Source: Alopecurus myosuroides (lineage: Eukaryota; Streptophyta; Magnoliopsida; Poales; Poaceae). From it: a stretch of 64,000 nucleotides of DNA. The position numbers and the translations under genes were made by a program. Within the stretch, counting starts at the first letter, position 1. The number at the start of each line of letters is the position of its first letter. Below, one piece after another: positions 52,214 to 63,589 of this stretch. The stretch is from contig CM054059.1 in the NCBI GenBank assembly GCA_028641055.1, forward strand, positions 45,024,477-45,088,476. The letters are read 5' to 3'. The notes under the pieces were generated by a model. It was given only the letters and a program-made list of their open reading frames with translations, made no database searches and was not told the DNA's origin.

Positions 52214-55200
52214 CCACCAAATTGTCGTATTCCAAGTTTATTATTTTTGGTGGATAATAGGACATATATAACAACACCACGCGAAGATCGTGCATCGTTT
52301 CGAGTTTTTTTGAATTTTCTGTAATTTTCAAAGCCGGTTTCGGAAAATGGTCAAAACGGGGGACATGACCGTTCGTACCTAGGTGTTGAATCTTGATGAA
52401 CTCTTGGTGTATCTATGTTGAAATAGGTACTTGGCTACCTAAAAATGATTTTTTCAAAAAATCACGAGCAAACTAAGAGGCACCTATAGTTCAAATTTGG
52501 CCCGGTTTCAGCGGAATCGGCAGAAATTTGTCTTTTTCGAAAGAGGTGTATTTTGAGCTATTGAGAGGTAGTAAGTTTGTTATTTGTAGATCAAACATGA
52601 CATAATATATTTAGAATTTTAGTTTGCACATTTTTGCAACATATTTTGTGTATGTGCTTCACAAAAAAACCCGGTTTTGACACTCCGGAAAGGGAAGATG
52701 GTATTTTTATTCGACGAAAAATAAAACTTTCTTCGTGAACATTGTTAGTTGTTCCAATATGCACCTTTGTGTGGAATATGGTCACATTTAAACAAACTAT
52801 GCCATGGATGTGGCCAAAACATCCGTCATTTCGACCGAAAGCCATGAATCTTCGTACGAGATAGCTCATTTCTGTGAACACATTTTCCACCAAATTGTCG
52901 TATTCCTAGTTTATTATTTTTGGTGGATACTAGGACATATATAACAACACCACGTGAAGGTCGTGCATCGTTTCGAGTTTTTTTGAATTTTCTGGAATTT
53001 TCAAAGCCGGTTTCGGAAAACGGTCAAAACGGGGGACATGACTGTTCGTACCTAGGTGTTGAATCTTGATGAACTCTTGGTGTATCTATGTTGAAATAGG
53101 TCCTTGGCTGCCTAAAAATGATTTTTGCGAAAAATCACGGGCAAACTACGAGGCAACTGTAGTTCAAATTTGGCCCGGTTTCAGCGGAATCGGCAGAAAT
53201 TTGTCTTTTTCGAAAGAGGTGTATTTTGAGATATTGAGAGGTAGTAAGTTTGTTATTTGTAGATCAAACATGACATAATATATTTAGAATTTTACTTTGC
53301 ACATTTTTGCAACATATTTTGTGTATGTGCTTCACAAAAAAAACCGGTTTTGACACTCCGGAAAGGGAAAAGGGTATTTTTATTCGACGAAAAATAAAAC
53401 TTTCTTCGTGAACATTGTTAGTTGTTCCAAGATGCACCTTTGTGTGGAATATGGCCACATTTAAACAAACTATGCCATGGATGTGGCCAAAACATCCGTC
53501 ATTTCGACCGAAAGCCATGAATCTTCGTACGAGATAGCTCATTTCTGTGAACACATTTTCCACCAAATTGCCGTATTCCTAGTTTATTATTTTTGGTGGA
53601 TACTAGGACATATATAACAACACCACGCGAAGGTCGTGCATCGTTTCGAGTTTTTTTGAATTTTCTGGAATTTTCAAAGCCGGTTTCGGAAAACGGTCAA
53701 AACGGGGGACATGACCGTTCGTACCTAGGTGTTGAATCTTGATGAACTCTTGGTGTATCTATGTTGAAATAGGTCCTTGGCTGCCTAAAAATGATTTTTG
53801 CGAAAAATCACGGGCAAACTACGAGGCACCTATAGTTCAAATTTGGCCCGGTTTCAGCGGAATCGGCAGAAATTTGTCTTTTTCGAAAGAGGTGTATTTT
53901 GAGATATTGAGAGGTAGTAAGTTTGTTATTTGTAGATCAAACATGACATAATATATTTAGAATTTTACTTTGTACATTTTTGCAACATATTTTGTGTATG
54001 TGCTTCACAAAAAAACCCGGTTTTGACACTCCGGAAAGGGAAAATGGTATTTTTATTCGACGAAAAATAAAACTTTCTTCGTGAACATTGTTAGTTGTTC
54101 CAAGATGCACCTTTGTGTGGAATATGGCCACATTTAAACAAACTATGCCATGGATGTGGCCAAAACATCCGTCATTTCGACCGAAAGCCATGAATCTTCG
54201 TACGAGATAGCTCATTTCTGTGAACACATTTTCCACCAAATTGCCGTATTCCTAGTTTATTATTTTTGGTGGATACTAGGACATATATAACAACACCACG
54301 CGAAGGTCGTGCATCGTTTCGAGTTTTTTTGAATTTTCTGGAATTTTCAAAGCCGGTTTCGGAAAACGGTCAAAACGGGGGACATGACCGTTCGTACCTA
54401 GGTGTTGAATCTTGATGAACTCTTGGTGTATCTATGTTGAAATAGGTACTTGGCTACCTAAAAATGATTTTTTTCAAAAAATCACGAGCAAACTAAGAGG
54501 CACCTATAGTTCAAATTTGGCCCGGTTTCAGCGGAATCGGCAGAAATTTGTCTTTTTCGAAAGAGGTGTATTTTGAGCTATTGAGAGGTAGTAAGTTTGT
54601 TATTTGTAGATCAAACATGACATAATATATTTAGAATTTTAGTTTGCACATTTTTGCAACATATTTTGTGTATGTGCTTCACAAAAAAACCCGGTTTTGA
54701 CACTCCGGAAAGGGAAGATGGTATTTTTATTCAACGAAAAATAAAACTTTCTTCGTGAACATTGTTAGTTGTTCCAATATGCACCTTTGTGTGGAATATG
54801 GCCACATTTAAACAAACTATGCCATGGATGTGGCCAAAACATCCGTCATTTCGACCGAAAGCCATGAATCTTCGTACGAGATAGCTCATTTCTGTGAACA
54901 CATTTTCCACCAAATTGTCGTATTCCTAGTTTATTATTTTTGGTGGATACTAGGACATATATAACAACACCACGCGAAGGTCGTGCATCGTTTCGAGTTT
55001 TTTTGAATTTTCTGGAATTTTCAAAGCCGGTTTCGGAAAACGGTCAAAACGGGGGACATGACCGTTCGTACCTAGGTGTTGAATCTTGATGAACTCTTGG
55101 TGTATCTATGTTGAAATAGGTCCTTGGCTGCCTAAAAATGATTTTTGCGAAAAATCACGGGCAAACTACGAGGCACCTGTAGTTCAAATTTGGCCCGGTT

Positions 55201-55573
55201 TCAGCGGAATCGGCAGAAATTTGTCTTTTTCGAAAGAGGTGTATTTTGAGATATTGAGAGGTAGTAAGTTTGTTATTTGTAGATCAAACATGACATAATA
55301 TATTTAGAATTTTACTTTGTACATTTTTGCAACATATTTTGTGTATGTGCTTCACAAAAAAACCCGGTTTTGACACTCCGGAAAGGGAAAATGGTATTTT
55401 TATTCGACGAAAAATAAAACTTTCTTCGTGAACATTGTTAGTTGTTCCAATATGCACCTTTGTGTGGAATATGGCCACATTTAAACAAACTATGCCATGG
55501 ATGTGGCCAAAACATCCGTCATTTCGACTGAAAGCCATGAATCTTCGTACGATATAGCTCATTTCTGTGAACG
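52214..55573. repeat. Tandem array of five 673-bp units inside CACTA-2
   Basis: Units start at CCACCAAATTG(T/C)CGTATTCC: 52214, 52887, 53560, 54233 and 54907 (lengths 673, 673, 673, 674 and about 667). They are over 95 % alike by eye. Two subtypes alternate. Units 1 and 4 share TACTTGGCTACC, GAGCTATTG and AGTTTGCAC; units 2, 3 and 5 share TCCTTGGCTGCC, GAGATATTG and ACTTTG. Each unit has a plus-strand frame of about 70 codons and a minus-strand frame of about 100 codons, repeated only because the DNA is repeated. Confidence 0.93.
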
Positions 55574-55739
55574 AGTGCGCCGCCACACCTCTCCTCTCGC
55601 AACGCCCGTAACCCTACCCACCCTTCTTGATCCCTTTCCGCCGTTCACCGGATTAAAAAAGAATGTCAAAATTTTGAAATAATTAAATTTGTCTTAGTCA
55701 TTTAGTAACTAAAGGTATATACTGAAAATTATTGGAGGT

Positions 55740-56520
55740 GTGCCTAGAAAAGTTTCGGGTGTATCTTCGTTTCCCGCTCCATTTTCGGTCTCAGTTTAGA
55801 TCCCGCCAGGCTCCGCGCCAAGCGACCAAGTCGAAGACCAAGTCGAACCCTAACCGTGCCAAGGGTCATTTCCCCACCGCCAGCCGCCACCACCACCTCC
55901 CGAGCCAGATCCCCACCTCTTTCTTTCCCGAGCCAGATCCAGCTCTCTCCTCCTCGATCCCCATCGGAGAACGCTCGCTTCCGCCAGTTCCCCAATTACC
56001 TAGCCCCGCCCGCCCGCACGTCCGCCACGGCGCCGCCGCACTCCCTGCCCGCCGAACTCGCTTCCAACCCTCTTCTTCCGCGCCCAGATTCCACGGTCCC
56101 ATGGCTCTCTCCTCTTCAACGCGAAGCCCCATGGCCATGGCGTCCCAGGGAGGTACGAACCCCAAACCCTCGCCCCCCCAAGCATACTCCGGCGGCCCCT
56201 TACTGACCCAATCACGCTCTCTCACCGAAGGCCCTCGCAGCGATGACGCCTGGTCGGAGATCTTGGCCAGCGGCGGCGGCGGGGCTCACATTCGCGAGGT
56301 GTACGTGCGCCGCCGGGCGCAGGAGGCGTCGAGGCAGAGAGACGCGGATGCGTAAGTGCCGGATTCGCCGACCTGGGGTGATTTGGTCGGTCCTAGGGTT
56401 TCGCTGATCCCGAACAATGCTCTTGCTGCCGCTCAGGAGAGTCAGCTTGGCGGCTGGCGAGAACCGGCCGAGCTTCGCGCCGATCAAGAGGAACAGCTGG
56501 AACCGGTCGCTCTCCATCAG
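55740..56520 (+). pseudogene. Captured host-gene fragment 1 in CACTA-2 (5' UTR, exon 1, exon 2)
   Basis: Pyrimidine-rich leader, then ATG at 56137 (MASQGGTNPKPSPPQAYSGG...SDDAWSEILASGGGGAHIRE). A strong donor GC|GTAAGTG stands at 56351/56352 and an acceptor CTCAG at 56436. Exon 2 (56437-56520) encodes a basic piece (ENRPSFAPIKRNSWNRSLSI), and a second donor (CAG|GTGCGTG) is at 56521. Frame is kept across the splice. I do not recognise the parent gene. Intron retention shows copying from genomic DNA, not from mRNA. Confidence 0.45.
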
Positions 56521-57370
56521 GTGCGTGCGCGCGGAGCTCCATTTCTTTCAGTCTGTGTCATTTGAGGAATGTGTTTGGCCGTTGGCATGTGTTGGAAGCG
56601 GTTGCTCTGCTGTAACTCGGTGCTATCTCTGTCAATTGCCGCCGAGACACATTATTAGAAAAATCTTCGTGCTGTCTCTGATTGTCGCTGAGACAAATGA
56701 TTAGAAAATCACCCCAGATGTTATTGTATGGAATTTTGACACAGATCTCTGATGATAACCAATAATGAACCTCCTGTCAAGTTAAACAACATGGGGTTTT
56801 GGACCGGCTTCTCTGTGTTGTATGATCTGGAAATGCTCGTTACATCAAGGATCGTTTTGTAGGACTTAAGTCAGTACTTTCGAAACTGGAGAAGTATCAT
56901 TTTGTTAATAACCTGTGAAAACATGTGAAGGTGTTGAGTACTTTGTTAACTTCACTTGCATAATTCATCATATAACTGCTGCCACAGCTAGTAACTTTGC
57001 TGACACTTTATCGTAAACCAGGTGGGGCTGAATCCTGGGTACCTAGATGCACTACGTCATGGGTATTCCATTTCCTTAACCTGTACCATATTCTATAGTT
57101 CACCTGTGCATGCAAAACGATCCTAGTATTATGATTGAAGGAAGTTTTTATAGCTTAGATGGAGTAATCAAGTAGCAATCTGTTGAGGACAATATATTTG
57201 CTAGTTTTAACCTTTCTCAGGAATATATTACAAGTTCAACATGACTGCCTTTCTTTGGTTCATTGTGATCATATTGTGTCTTTCTCTGGAATATATTGGT
57301 GTCTCTAAAGTAAACTTCACTTACATGGTTGTTATAATCTTGCACCTACAGAGATCACGAGTAGCCTGGA
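56521..57370 (+). other. CACTA-2 interior, intron-like sequence
   Basis: AT-rich and T-rich with no open frame; plausibly intron DNA of the captured gene(s). Confidence 0.35.
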
Positions 57371-57381
57371 CATGAACTTAC

Positions 57382-57480
57382 AAGTGTGTGATTGAGAGGT
57401 TCAAGAAGGAAGCTGCTGAGATGAACAAGAGGTCTTTCAAGTACGCCTGGGTTCCTGACAAGCTCAAGGCTGAGCGCCGG
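57382..57480 (+). pseudogene. Captured EF-1alpha exon fragment in CACTA-2
   Basis: About 33 codons reading [20 protein letters not shown] and [13 protein letters not shown]. This is the switch-I-side segment of translation elongation factor 1-alpha (family: [20 protein letters not shown]...WVLDKLKAERERGIT). Two changes are visible (E to K, L to P), and homology ends where GITI should follow. No P-loop or other G motif is nearby, so it is an isolated fragment with no function as a factor. Confidence 0.8.
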
Positions 57481-57613
57481 GGTTCCTGGTTTTACAGAAG
57501 AAGGTACACATGTCTGCCTCTCTCTTTAGTCTGTACCGTCTTGTTGGATCACTGATGATGTTAAGACTCATGGTGGCATCTTCTCATTCCTATGAATTCG
57601 GTAACGGTGCAGG

Positions 57614-58113
57614 TCTCCGCAGCAGCGAGTGGTGGGCTGAATGACGCGGTGGCATCCCATAACCCGCAGGAGGTGTCGGCCGAGCAGTGGGCAACGATGG
57701 GGTAGCAGGATTACAAGAATGCTGCCATGTATTATGGCGCTGACGGCTACCCTTATTATTATGGAGGTGAAAAACCAGGGAACCGTTTAGTTGTCTATTG
57801 CTGTCATATTTTTGTAGCGAATTAGCGATTGAAGGGCAACTATTTTAGTTAGTTTTCCCCTGCAAAATTGTTGATAGCAGTGCCTTTTGGAAACCTTGCA
57901 GGTTTGGGGACTACTCTGTGTATGTGAGCCATGATGGAACAGAGTCACTTACCCCTGTGAGTGCTGCTGACACTTTTGTTTACTGGGTCCAGTATTAATG
58001 GCCGCATACTTTTTTAGTTGTTCTGTCGGTTTCTGCAGGGTGCTTATGGGCACACTTATTGCTATCCTCAGTATGGTGTTGCTGCATCTGGGTACGACGG
58101 GCAGTATTATTAG
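57614..58113 (+). pseudogene. Captured Tyr/Gly-rich exons in CACTA-2 (possibly YTH/ECT family)
   Basis: Three exon-like pieces with splice-type borders. 57614-57767 has WATMG, a TAG, then NAAMYYGADGYPYYYGG and a donor GGAG|GTGAAA. About 57901-57956 has FGDYSVYVSHDGTESLTP. About 58039-58113 has GAYGHTYCYPQYGVAASGYD. The Tyr/Gly-rich pattern resembles the disordered N-terminal half of plant YTH-domain (ECT) m6A readers. The YTH domain itself is not present, so this assignment is tentative. Confidence 0.4.
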
Positions 58114-59250
58114 AATTTATTGCCATCATATAGGGTGTACTAGTATGTCTGATTTGGATAAGCCATTGGAGCTTATATTCATAGGCATTGTTGCATATGA
58201 TTATGTATCACTGGCTATTGCAACTTCTCTTTTAACACTGGTTTTTTACTCATGTACATGGGAGATTATGATGCAACCACACCTCAAGAAAAAGAAGAGA
58301 TTTGTAAATGTTGCTGAGAAGGGATTAACTGAAGCCATCAAGTGTTTGTTAGGAGCGGTTTGCAAACCCAAATGTTCATGACAAGGTGAGTGCTCCTTCT
58401 GTTACATTCTTATCTTGCTTGGCTTTAGTTTCAACAGATCTGCCTTGTACATGATATACTGTGATGCTATCTATAAAATAAAAATAGAAGTCTGTGCCAA
58501 GTTGAACTTCTTTTTGTATAAGCTTATTTTCCTTGTCTTTTGTTAGGCAAGGTATATATAGATGTGTGACACATTGTCACTGTGTTTACCTATTATGGGT
58601 TATATTGATCATGTCCAGAACATTACTTATTTTTAATTATGTTCATTTCCCTTCTAATAAAGCTTTCTTTGTTCTTTAAATGTATGTTCTGCTTAGCCAG
58701 TGGGTGTTGCATGCAACCGGAAGTCGCAGAGCCGTACCTGGTGCAAGACGTGCTGCATCGTGTTCTCTTTATTAAGAGTTCGTGTCAATATTTTTTTGCC
58801 AGTGTTGTATCAGTATTTTTTTGCCAGTGTTGTATCAGTAGACTAGCAATGTAATAAGTCATATCTACTGTATGATGAAATGAGATGATGTTGATTGGGA
58901 GTGGAATGAAGTTGTATATGTGCTTTTGTCACATGTTGTTTCCTGTGCACATGTTGATTTGATAACTACTGAATATCTTGAAAAGTTCCTACTTTGAACG
59001 TTGGCCCAGCTCTATTGGACTATTAAAAGGCCACGACCCAAAATGTACTAGGCTGAGAATGCCACGACCCAACCCAAATAAAAAAAACTATCAAATCGTG
59101 AAAAAACAAAGGCCCAGTATTGGAAAGGGCCCAGAAATATTCGACTCGGTCCATTTAGGCAGAAATATAAGGCATGAAAAAATTGCGAAAAGGCTTAGTT
59201 GTTGGGCCTGGCCCGTATGGAGGAGAAGCATGGACTGGGCTTAATCTCTT
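58114..59250 (+). other. CACTA-2 interior, 3' part
   Basis: Short open frames without known domains (57998-58381, 58639-58854). A 28-bp direct duplication (TATTTTTTTGCCAGTGTTGT, about 58788-58843). Probably transcript tail DNA of captured genes. Confidence 0.35.
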
Positions 59251-59538
59251 CCATGACCCAACCAGTTGGTCATAATTTTGCCACGTAGGATTGTCCACGT
59301 AGGATCTGACGTGGCTATGGCAGGATATCACATGACCAAATCAGTTGGTCATAGGGTTATGACCCCTCTGATTGGGTCATAGAGTCTATGACAATTCCAT
59401 TCAATTAGTCATTGACGATCAAATAAGACGCTCGGTATGTGACTTTCCATTTTTGGTCAAAAAGGGGTCATGAATCAACCTACGTGACCTTCTAGTGACA
59501 AAAATTGAGGGTCACGTATCAACATATTTCTTGTAGTG
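59251..59538. repeat. CACTA-2 right subterminal region and TIR
   Basis: Repeated (T)TGGTCAT and ATGACC words at about 59268, 59333, 59347, 59367 and 59385, then the inverted terminal repeat ending TTCTTGTAGTG at 59538. Confidence 0.8.
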
Positions 59539-59541
59539 CAA

Positions 59542-62022
59542 GTGGATAAACCATACTCACAAGATACCGGCGTAGCCAGTCATCACAAGATACAAATACT
59601 TTGGGTACAACGACAAGGAAGGGGTTATTGCAAAGAAGCGGCATCGGGCTGCACTAACCAACTACAGAGAGATACTACAACTTCCGGCTAACAGAAAGAA
59701 GATAAGATCGAGTGTTGTAACCAACTGAAAGATAACTTCAAACAAACCCATCCTGGATCTCGCCCCTTATCCGAAGAAGCAATCCGAGGAATAACTCACA
59801 CGGTTGGATTAATGATGGTTCAGATTATTGTGTCAATAAGCCTATTACTAGTCAAGTTGTTAATCATTGGGTGTAAGATTGTTAATCATTAGGTTTAAGT
59901 TGTCCTGGGTACTTGTTAGCCAGTACTTTCACCAAGTAATCCATAACCGCGGAAAACACGGCTTCTCGAGAAGATTTATCCCTGCAGGGTTGCACCAATT
60001 TGGCCGTACACGTATGAATAACCCGCCAGACGGGGATCAAACCCACCAAGCGAGGTACTCAACACCACTCAACTCTTCTTCGCATCAAGCCCAAAGCACC
60101 TTGGGCGCACGGCTAATCGAGCCCAGAAGAAAATGGACCCTCATAGCACTCTAAGAACGTGTCCCCCTATATGCCGACTACGAAAGTTCCACCCGGGATC
60201 CAAGGGCTCGCAAGATCATGCATGCAGCAAATGGAAAACCCGAACTAAATGAGGCGATTTGGACGAGATGCGAATCGAGTCAAATTGAGGGGGGGAGCCC
60301 ATACTCGCTTCCCACATGCGGGTAGTGCGCTCATAATGGATCAGTAGACAAGACCCTTTTCCTATTAGGGTCGACACTAGCAGGCCTCAAAACCACAAAG
60401 GGCCTCCTGCCGGTGCCTTATCATCAAATTATTATTATTACCATTAGCATTAACAGGATTGATTGATTAACATCGAGCCCCCAGAACGATAATAAAAGAT
60501 AGTAAAAGAAGTAACCGACAACAGACTCGAGCAAAAGCAACCCTAAGCATGCAGCTACGACACGAAGGCCAACGAGGTAAACAATCAACAGTTAATAGGA
60601 AGTGGAAGGAAAGGCTATATCAAGGCTGCAAGGTAAACATATAATAGGATCGAGACACAAGCATCGTATCAACAGGCTAGAATAAGAACAACGGAAAGAA
60701 TCGGTAACAAGTGATGAAAGGCAGCCATTTGGCAGCAAGTGAGTATACTTGCCTGAGATCCCGCAAGGTAGCAGAACTTGTCGTTGCTCACATCATCTCA
60801 ACGTCCTATCCGGGAAGAAGCAATGAACCTCGAACAAACACCGTATGCAACAATTACTACTACGGCAAAAGATCCAGCATGATCCTATTTTATATGCATG
60901 ACATGGCAAGATGCAACAGGGGAAACAACTTAAGCAATTTAATCGGAACCGGAGTCCGGAGAAATAGGAATTGGTTCAAGTTGTTTAGCTAACCATCAAT
61001 TTAATTGTTATTTAGCATGGCAACAATGGAATAGATGAGTTAGGCAATTTAAATGGAAGGGGCAACGGCTGGAAAATAACTAGCCCACACATTCCATATG
61101 TTGTCATATAGGTGAACATGCATAACAAGATCTAAAATGCACAAGATAAGATGCAAAAAGAGATATGTATGGCATGAACATATTCCTTGCAATCTTCTGA
61201 TTGAAAAACATATTTTATTTGTTTGATTTGGAATTAAAATGAATTAGTTATGAATTTTGGCAATTTAAATTGCATTAAATAAGAGGTGAAGCAATTATTG
61301 CAAACCAGAAAACAAAGTTGATATTAAAGTGTGGCATTTGATTTTGGATGAAAAACATGTTTTGAGTATTTAATTTGGAGCAACCATTTGCAATTTATTG
61401 ATTATGTCATTTGATTAACCAATTTGAGGATTATTAAATAACATTAATTTTAATTACCCAAATTGCAAAACAAAGTTGATAAACAGAAATTACATTGAAT
61501 TTGGACTGAAAAACATATTTGGTTTGTGTTATTTGAATTTGATATGAATTATTTATGGAATTAACCAAATTGGAAAAGAATTGTTTAAGTTTGAAATTTG
61601 AAACAATTTGAATTGTTTAAAACAGTGCACAAACTGCATAATTAGAAAGTACAGGAAATTTGGAGTGGAAAACATAAAAAGTTTGTATGAATTGGATTTT
61701 TAAATTACAAATTATGGCCATTTGAATTTTAGGGTTGTTTCTGTAAAAAGCAGGGGCTTAACTGTGAAGGAAACATGGAACAGGGGCTTGGTGCGAAAAA
61801 AGGAAAACACGCAGGGGGCTTGGTGCAAAACTAGCCAGATCCAGATCTGGATCTGGTTGTGCACCGAAGCGCACCCCAGCCACAGAGGCTGCCGTGCGGG
61901 CCCGGTGCCACGCGGGGTGCCAACTAGGATGGTGCGGGATGAGGTGGCAGGGAAGGTCCATGACGGGTGGGGCCTGCTGCGCGCGATGGGAAATAAGAGA
62001 AAAAAGGGGGGTGCGGCCGCTG
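59542..62022 (-). other. Unit E, right piece, no gene recognised
   Basis: Continuation of the long LTR-like unit. From 61150 to 61760 it is very AT-rich with repeated AATTTGAATT words. The short frames (59867-60154, 60711-60992) show no domain. Confidence 0.4.
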
Positions 62023-62077
62023 GGTTTCGAACCTGTGAGCTGTGCGTGCGCGCGGAAGGATCGGTACCGCTGCGCTA
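62023..62077 (-). repeat. tRNA-like module 4, in unit E
   Basis: Minus strand box A TAGCGCAGCGG (62077-62067) and box B GGTTCGAAACC (62033-62023), 33 bp apart, with a T-run just beyond (62001-62005). The neighbouring AAATAAGAGAAAAAAGGGGG resembles the flank of modules 1-3, although this copy lies outside CACTA-2. Confidence 0.55.
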
Positions 62078-62872
62078 CTGCTTGCTTTTGGTTCAGAGTA
62101 GCGATGCGGTGAGTTTCAGGTAAAGGACCCGGACTTGTGCTCTCGCGAAACTGACGAACATGACGCTGCCTCTGCGAACTGCAGGCACGCGAACGATCGG
62201 AGGGCCTCTGGTGGTGCACGACGGGGACTAGTGCTCGCGGTGTGCGTGCGGTGCGTGGATGTGTGAGTGCAGTGAGATGGGGGATGGAAGGAGGGAAGGA
62301 GGGAGGTGGGCGGCTCACCTCGGTCTGCTGTCGAGGAGGCGCTGCTGTCGATGGCAGCCGCGGCGAGGTGGCGTTCGCGGCGACGGCGCGGCAACCACAG
62401 CGTCTCCCCGCAAACGGCGAAGGGGCGAGGCGGTAGAGGGGATCTCCGCGGGTCCATTCCCGCCGTCAGCGGCCCTTGGCAGTTGCTCAGCCCCCCGGCG
62501 CCGAGCGCCTTCTTCTTCGGCCATGGAAGGGTTCAGAAGCTGCGAATATGTTCAGAGTAGAGGGAGGGGGGTGGAAACGATGGAAGATGGCGGCGGGGCG
62601 GATGGGACTAGGGTTACAGAGGGGGAGGTGGAGGCCAGTTTTAAGGAGGGAGGAGCCTAGTACGGCATTGATCGTAGAGGGGGGAGAGGGGATCGGATGG
62701 TGGAGGTGATGATCGTACTGATGACGTTGGGAGGGAGGAAGACGACAGAATAGGAGGGGGGTATGGGCCAGAAGTGGTAATGGGCTGGGGAGAAATAAGA
62801 GGATGGGGTTGGGCTGGTTCCCTCTCCTTTGTTATTATTATTTTTTTCCTTCCAATTTTTTGGTAAATGATG
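62078..62872. other. Unit E, GC-rich stretch
   Basis: GC-rich, open in several frames on both strands (for example 61758-62318 minus and 62259-62660 plus), with Arg/Pro/Ser-rich products lacking domains. Probably the U3/promoter-side of the LTR rather than a gene. Confidence 0.4.
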
Positions 62873-62895
62873 AAAGAGAGAGAGAGAGAGAGAGA
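62873..62895. repeat. (GA)n microsatellite
   Basis: About 11 GA dinucleotides, close to T-runs and a G-run at 62907-62921. Confidence 0.95.
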
Positions 62896-63589
62896 AATTA
62901 GGGTTTTTTTTGGGGGGGGGGTTTGTTTTATGAGCTATTTTTATTAATTTTTAAAACAGAAAATAGAAGCAAAAGCTAACATTATTTCACAAGTTTGAAA
63001 GCTTAATTGGATTTAAAGTTGTTAAGTGAATTTTTTTCCAATAGAGTTTGGGGGTATTTATTTGATAAATAAATTTTACTAATTTTGCAACACAACAACA
63101 ACAAGGTAGTTTAAAATTACTTTCAACAACTTTAATTATTAAGGTGATATCAAATTGTTAGGTGATTCTCAATAGTGTTTGGGTTGGAGTTTTGGAAATA
63201 GACAAATTGTAGTTAATAAGTTCAATCAATTATACAAGCATTATTGAATTTAATTGGTTTACAAAATTTTAATATTTAAACCCATATTGAAATATGATAA
63301 ATAAGATTGATTTGATTTGAAATTTTGGAATTTGCCATTAGGGTTTTAATAACAGGGAAAATCTTATTAACAAGCAATTGGATTAAAACAACTTCAAATT
63401 ATTGAAAAACATTTGAGTGGTATAGTTTGCAATTTTGAAATTGGAAGTTTTGAACATATGGGAAAGTTTTAATTGTGTTTGAATTCTGAGTTGTTTTGAA
63501 AAACAGAATGCAATGCTCATGTAATGCATGTGATGCAAGCAAAAAAGAAAACAAACACTTCCTATTAGGGTAACACCCCAGGTGTTACA
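62896..63589 (-). other. Unit E, AT-rich end
   Basis: AT-rich noncoding DNA leading to the terminal AGGTGTTACA. Confidence 0.4.

Larger units (their letters stand above)
50857..59538. mobile_element. CACTA-2: large composite CACTA transposon without transposase
   Basis: 8682 bp. Ends CACTACAAGAAATATGTTGA on the left, with the same word read inward from the right (about 31 bp with one mismatch), flanked by the 3-bp duplication CAA (50854-50856, 59539-59541). The subterminal regions carry many (T)TGGTCAT/ATGACC words in both orientations (50880-51090, 59250-59520). No TnpD/TnpA-type protein is visible. The cargo is, in order: a 31-bp minisatellite, three tRNA-like modules, a 673-bp tandem array, and exon/intron fragments of host genes. 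Confidence 0.93.
50453..63589 (-). repeat. Long LTR-like unit E (about 4.45 kb) split by CACTA-2
   Basis: Starts TGTGACGCCCC at 50453 and ends ...AGGTGTTACA at 63589, so the minus strand reads TGTAACACC...GGGGCGTCACA, a format seen in large Triticeae LTRs. Pieces: 50453-50856 and 59542-63589. There is no long coding frame with a recognised domain. The flanks do not give a matching 5-bp duplication (TTTTA left, GACGA right), so either the right side is the element's internal DNA or the boundary is not the true one. The size recalls LARD-type LTRs. Medium to low certainty. Confidence 0.45.

Noticed and set aside
52214..55573. CRISPR array
   Set aside because: Long directly adjoining 673-bp units without spacers in a plant transposon; not a repeat-spacer structure.
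52591..55586. Repeated frames of about 100 codons (minus) and 70 codons (plus)
   Set aside because: They recur every 673 bp only because the DNA is a tandem array; there is no domain, and unit 4 already breaks the minus-strand frame.
57998..58381. 127-codon plus-strand frame with a hydrophobic start
   Set aside because: It overlaps an exon-like piece in another frame and has no recognisable domain; the apparent membrane segments are AT-rich intron or UTR translation.
61758..62660. Overlapping frames on both strands of 110-190 codons
   Set aside because: GC-rich, low-complexity products with no domain, inside a noncoding LTR-like unit.
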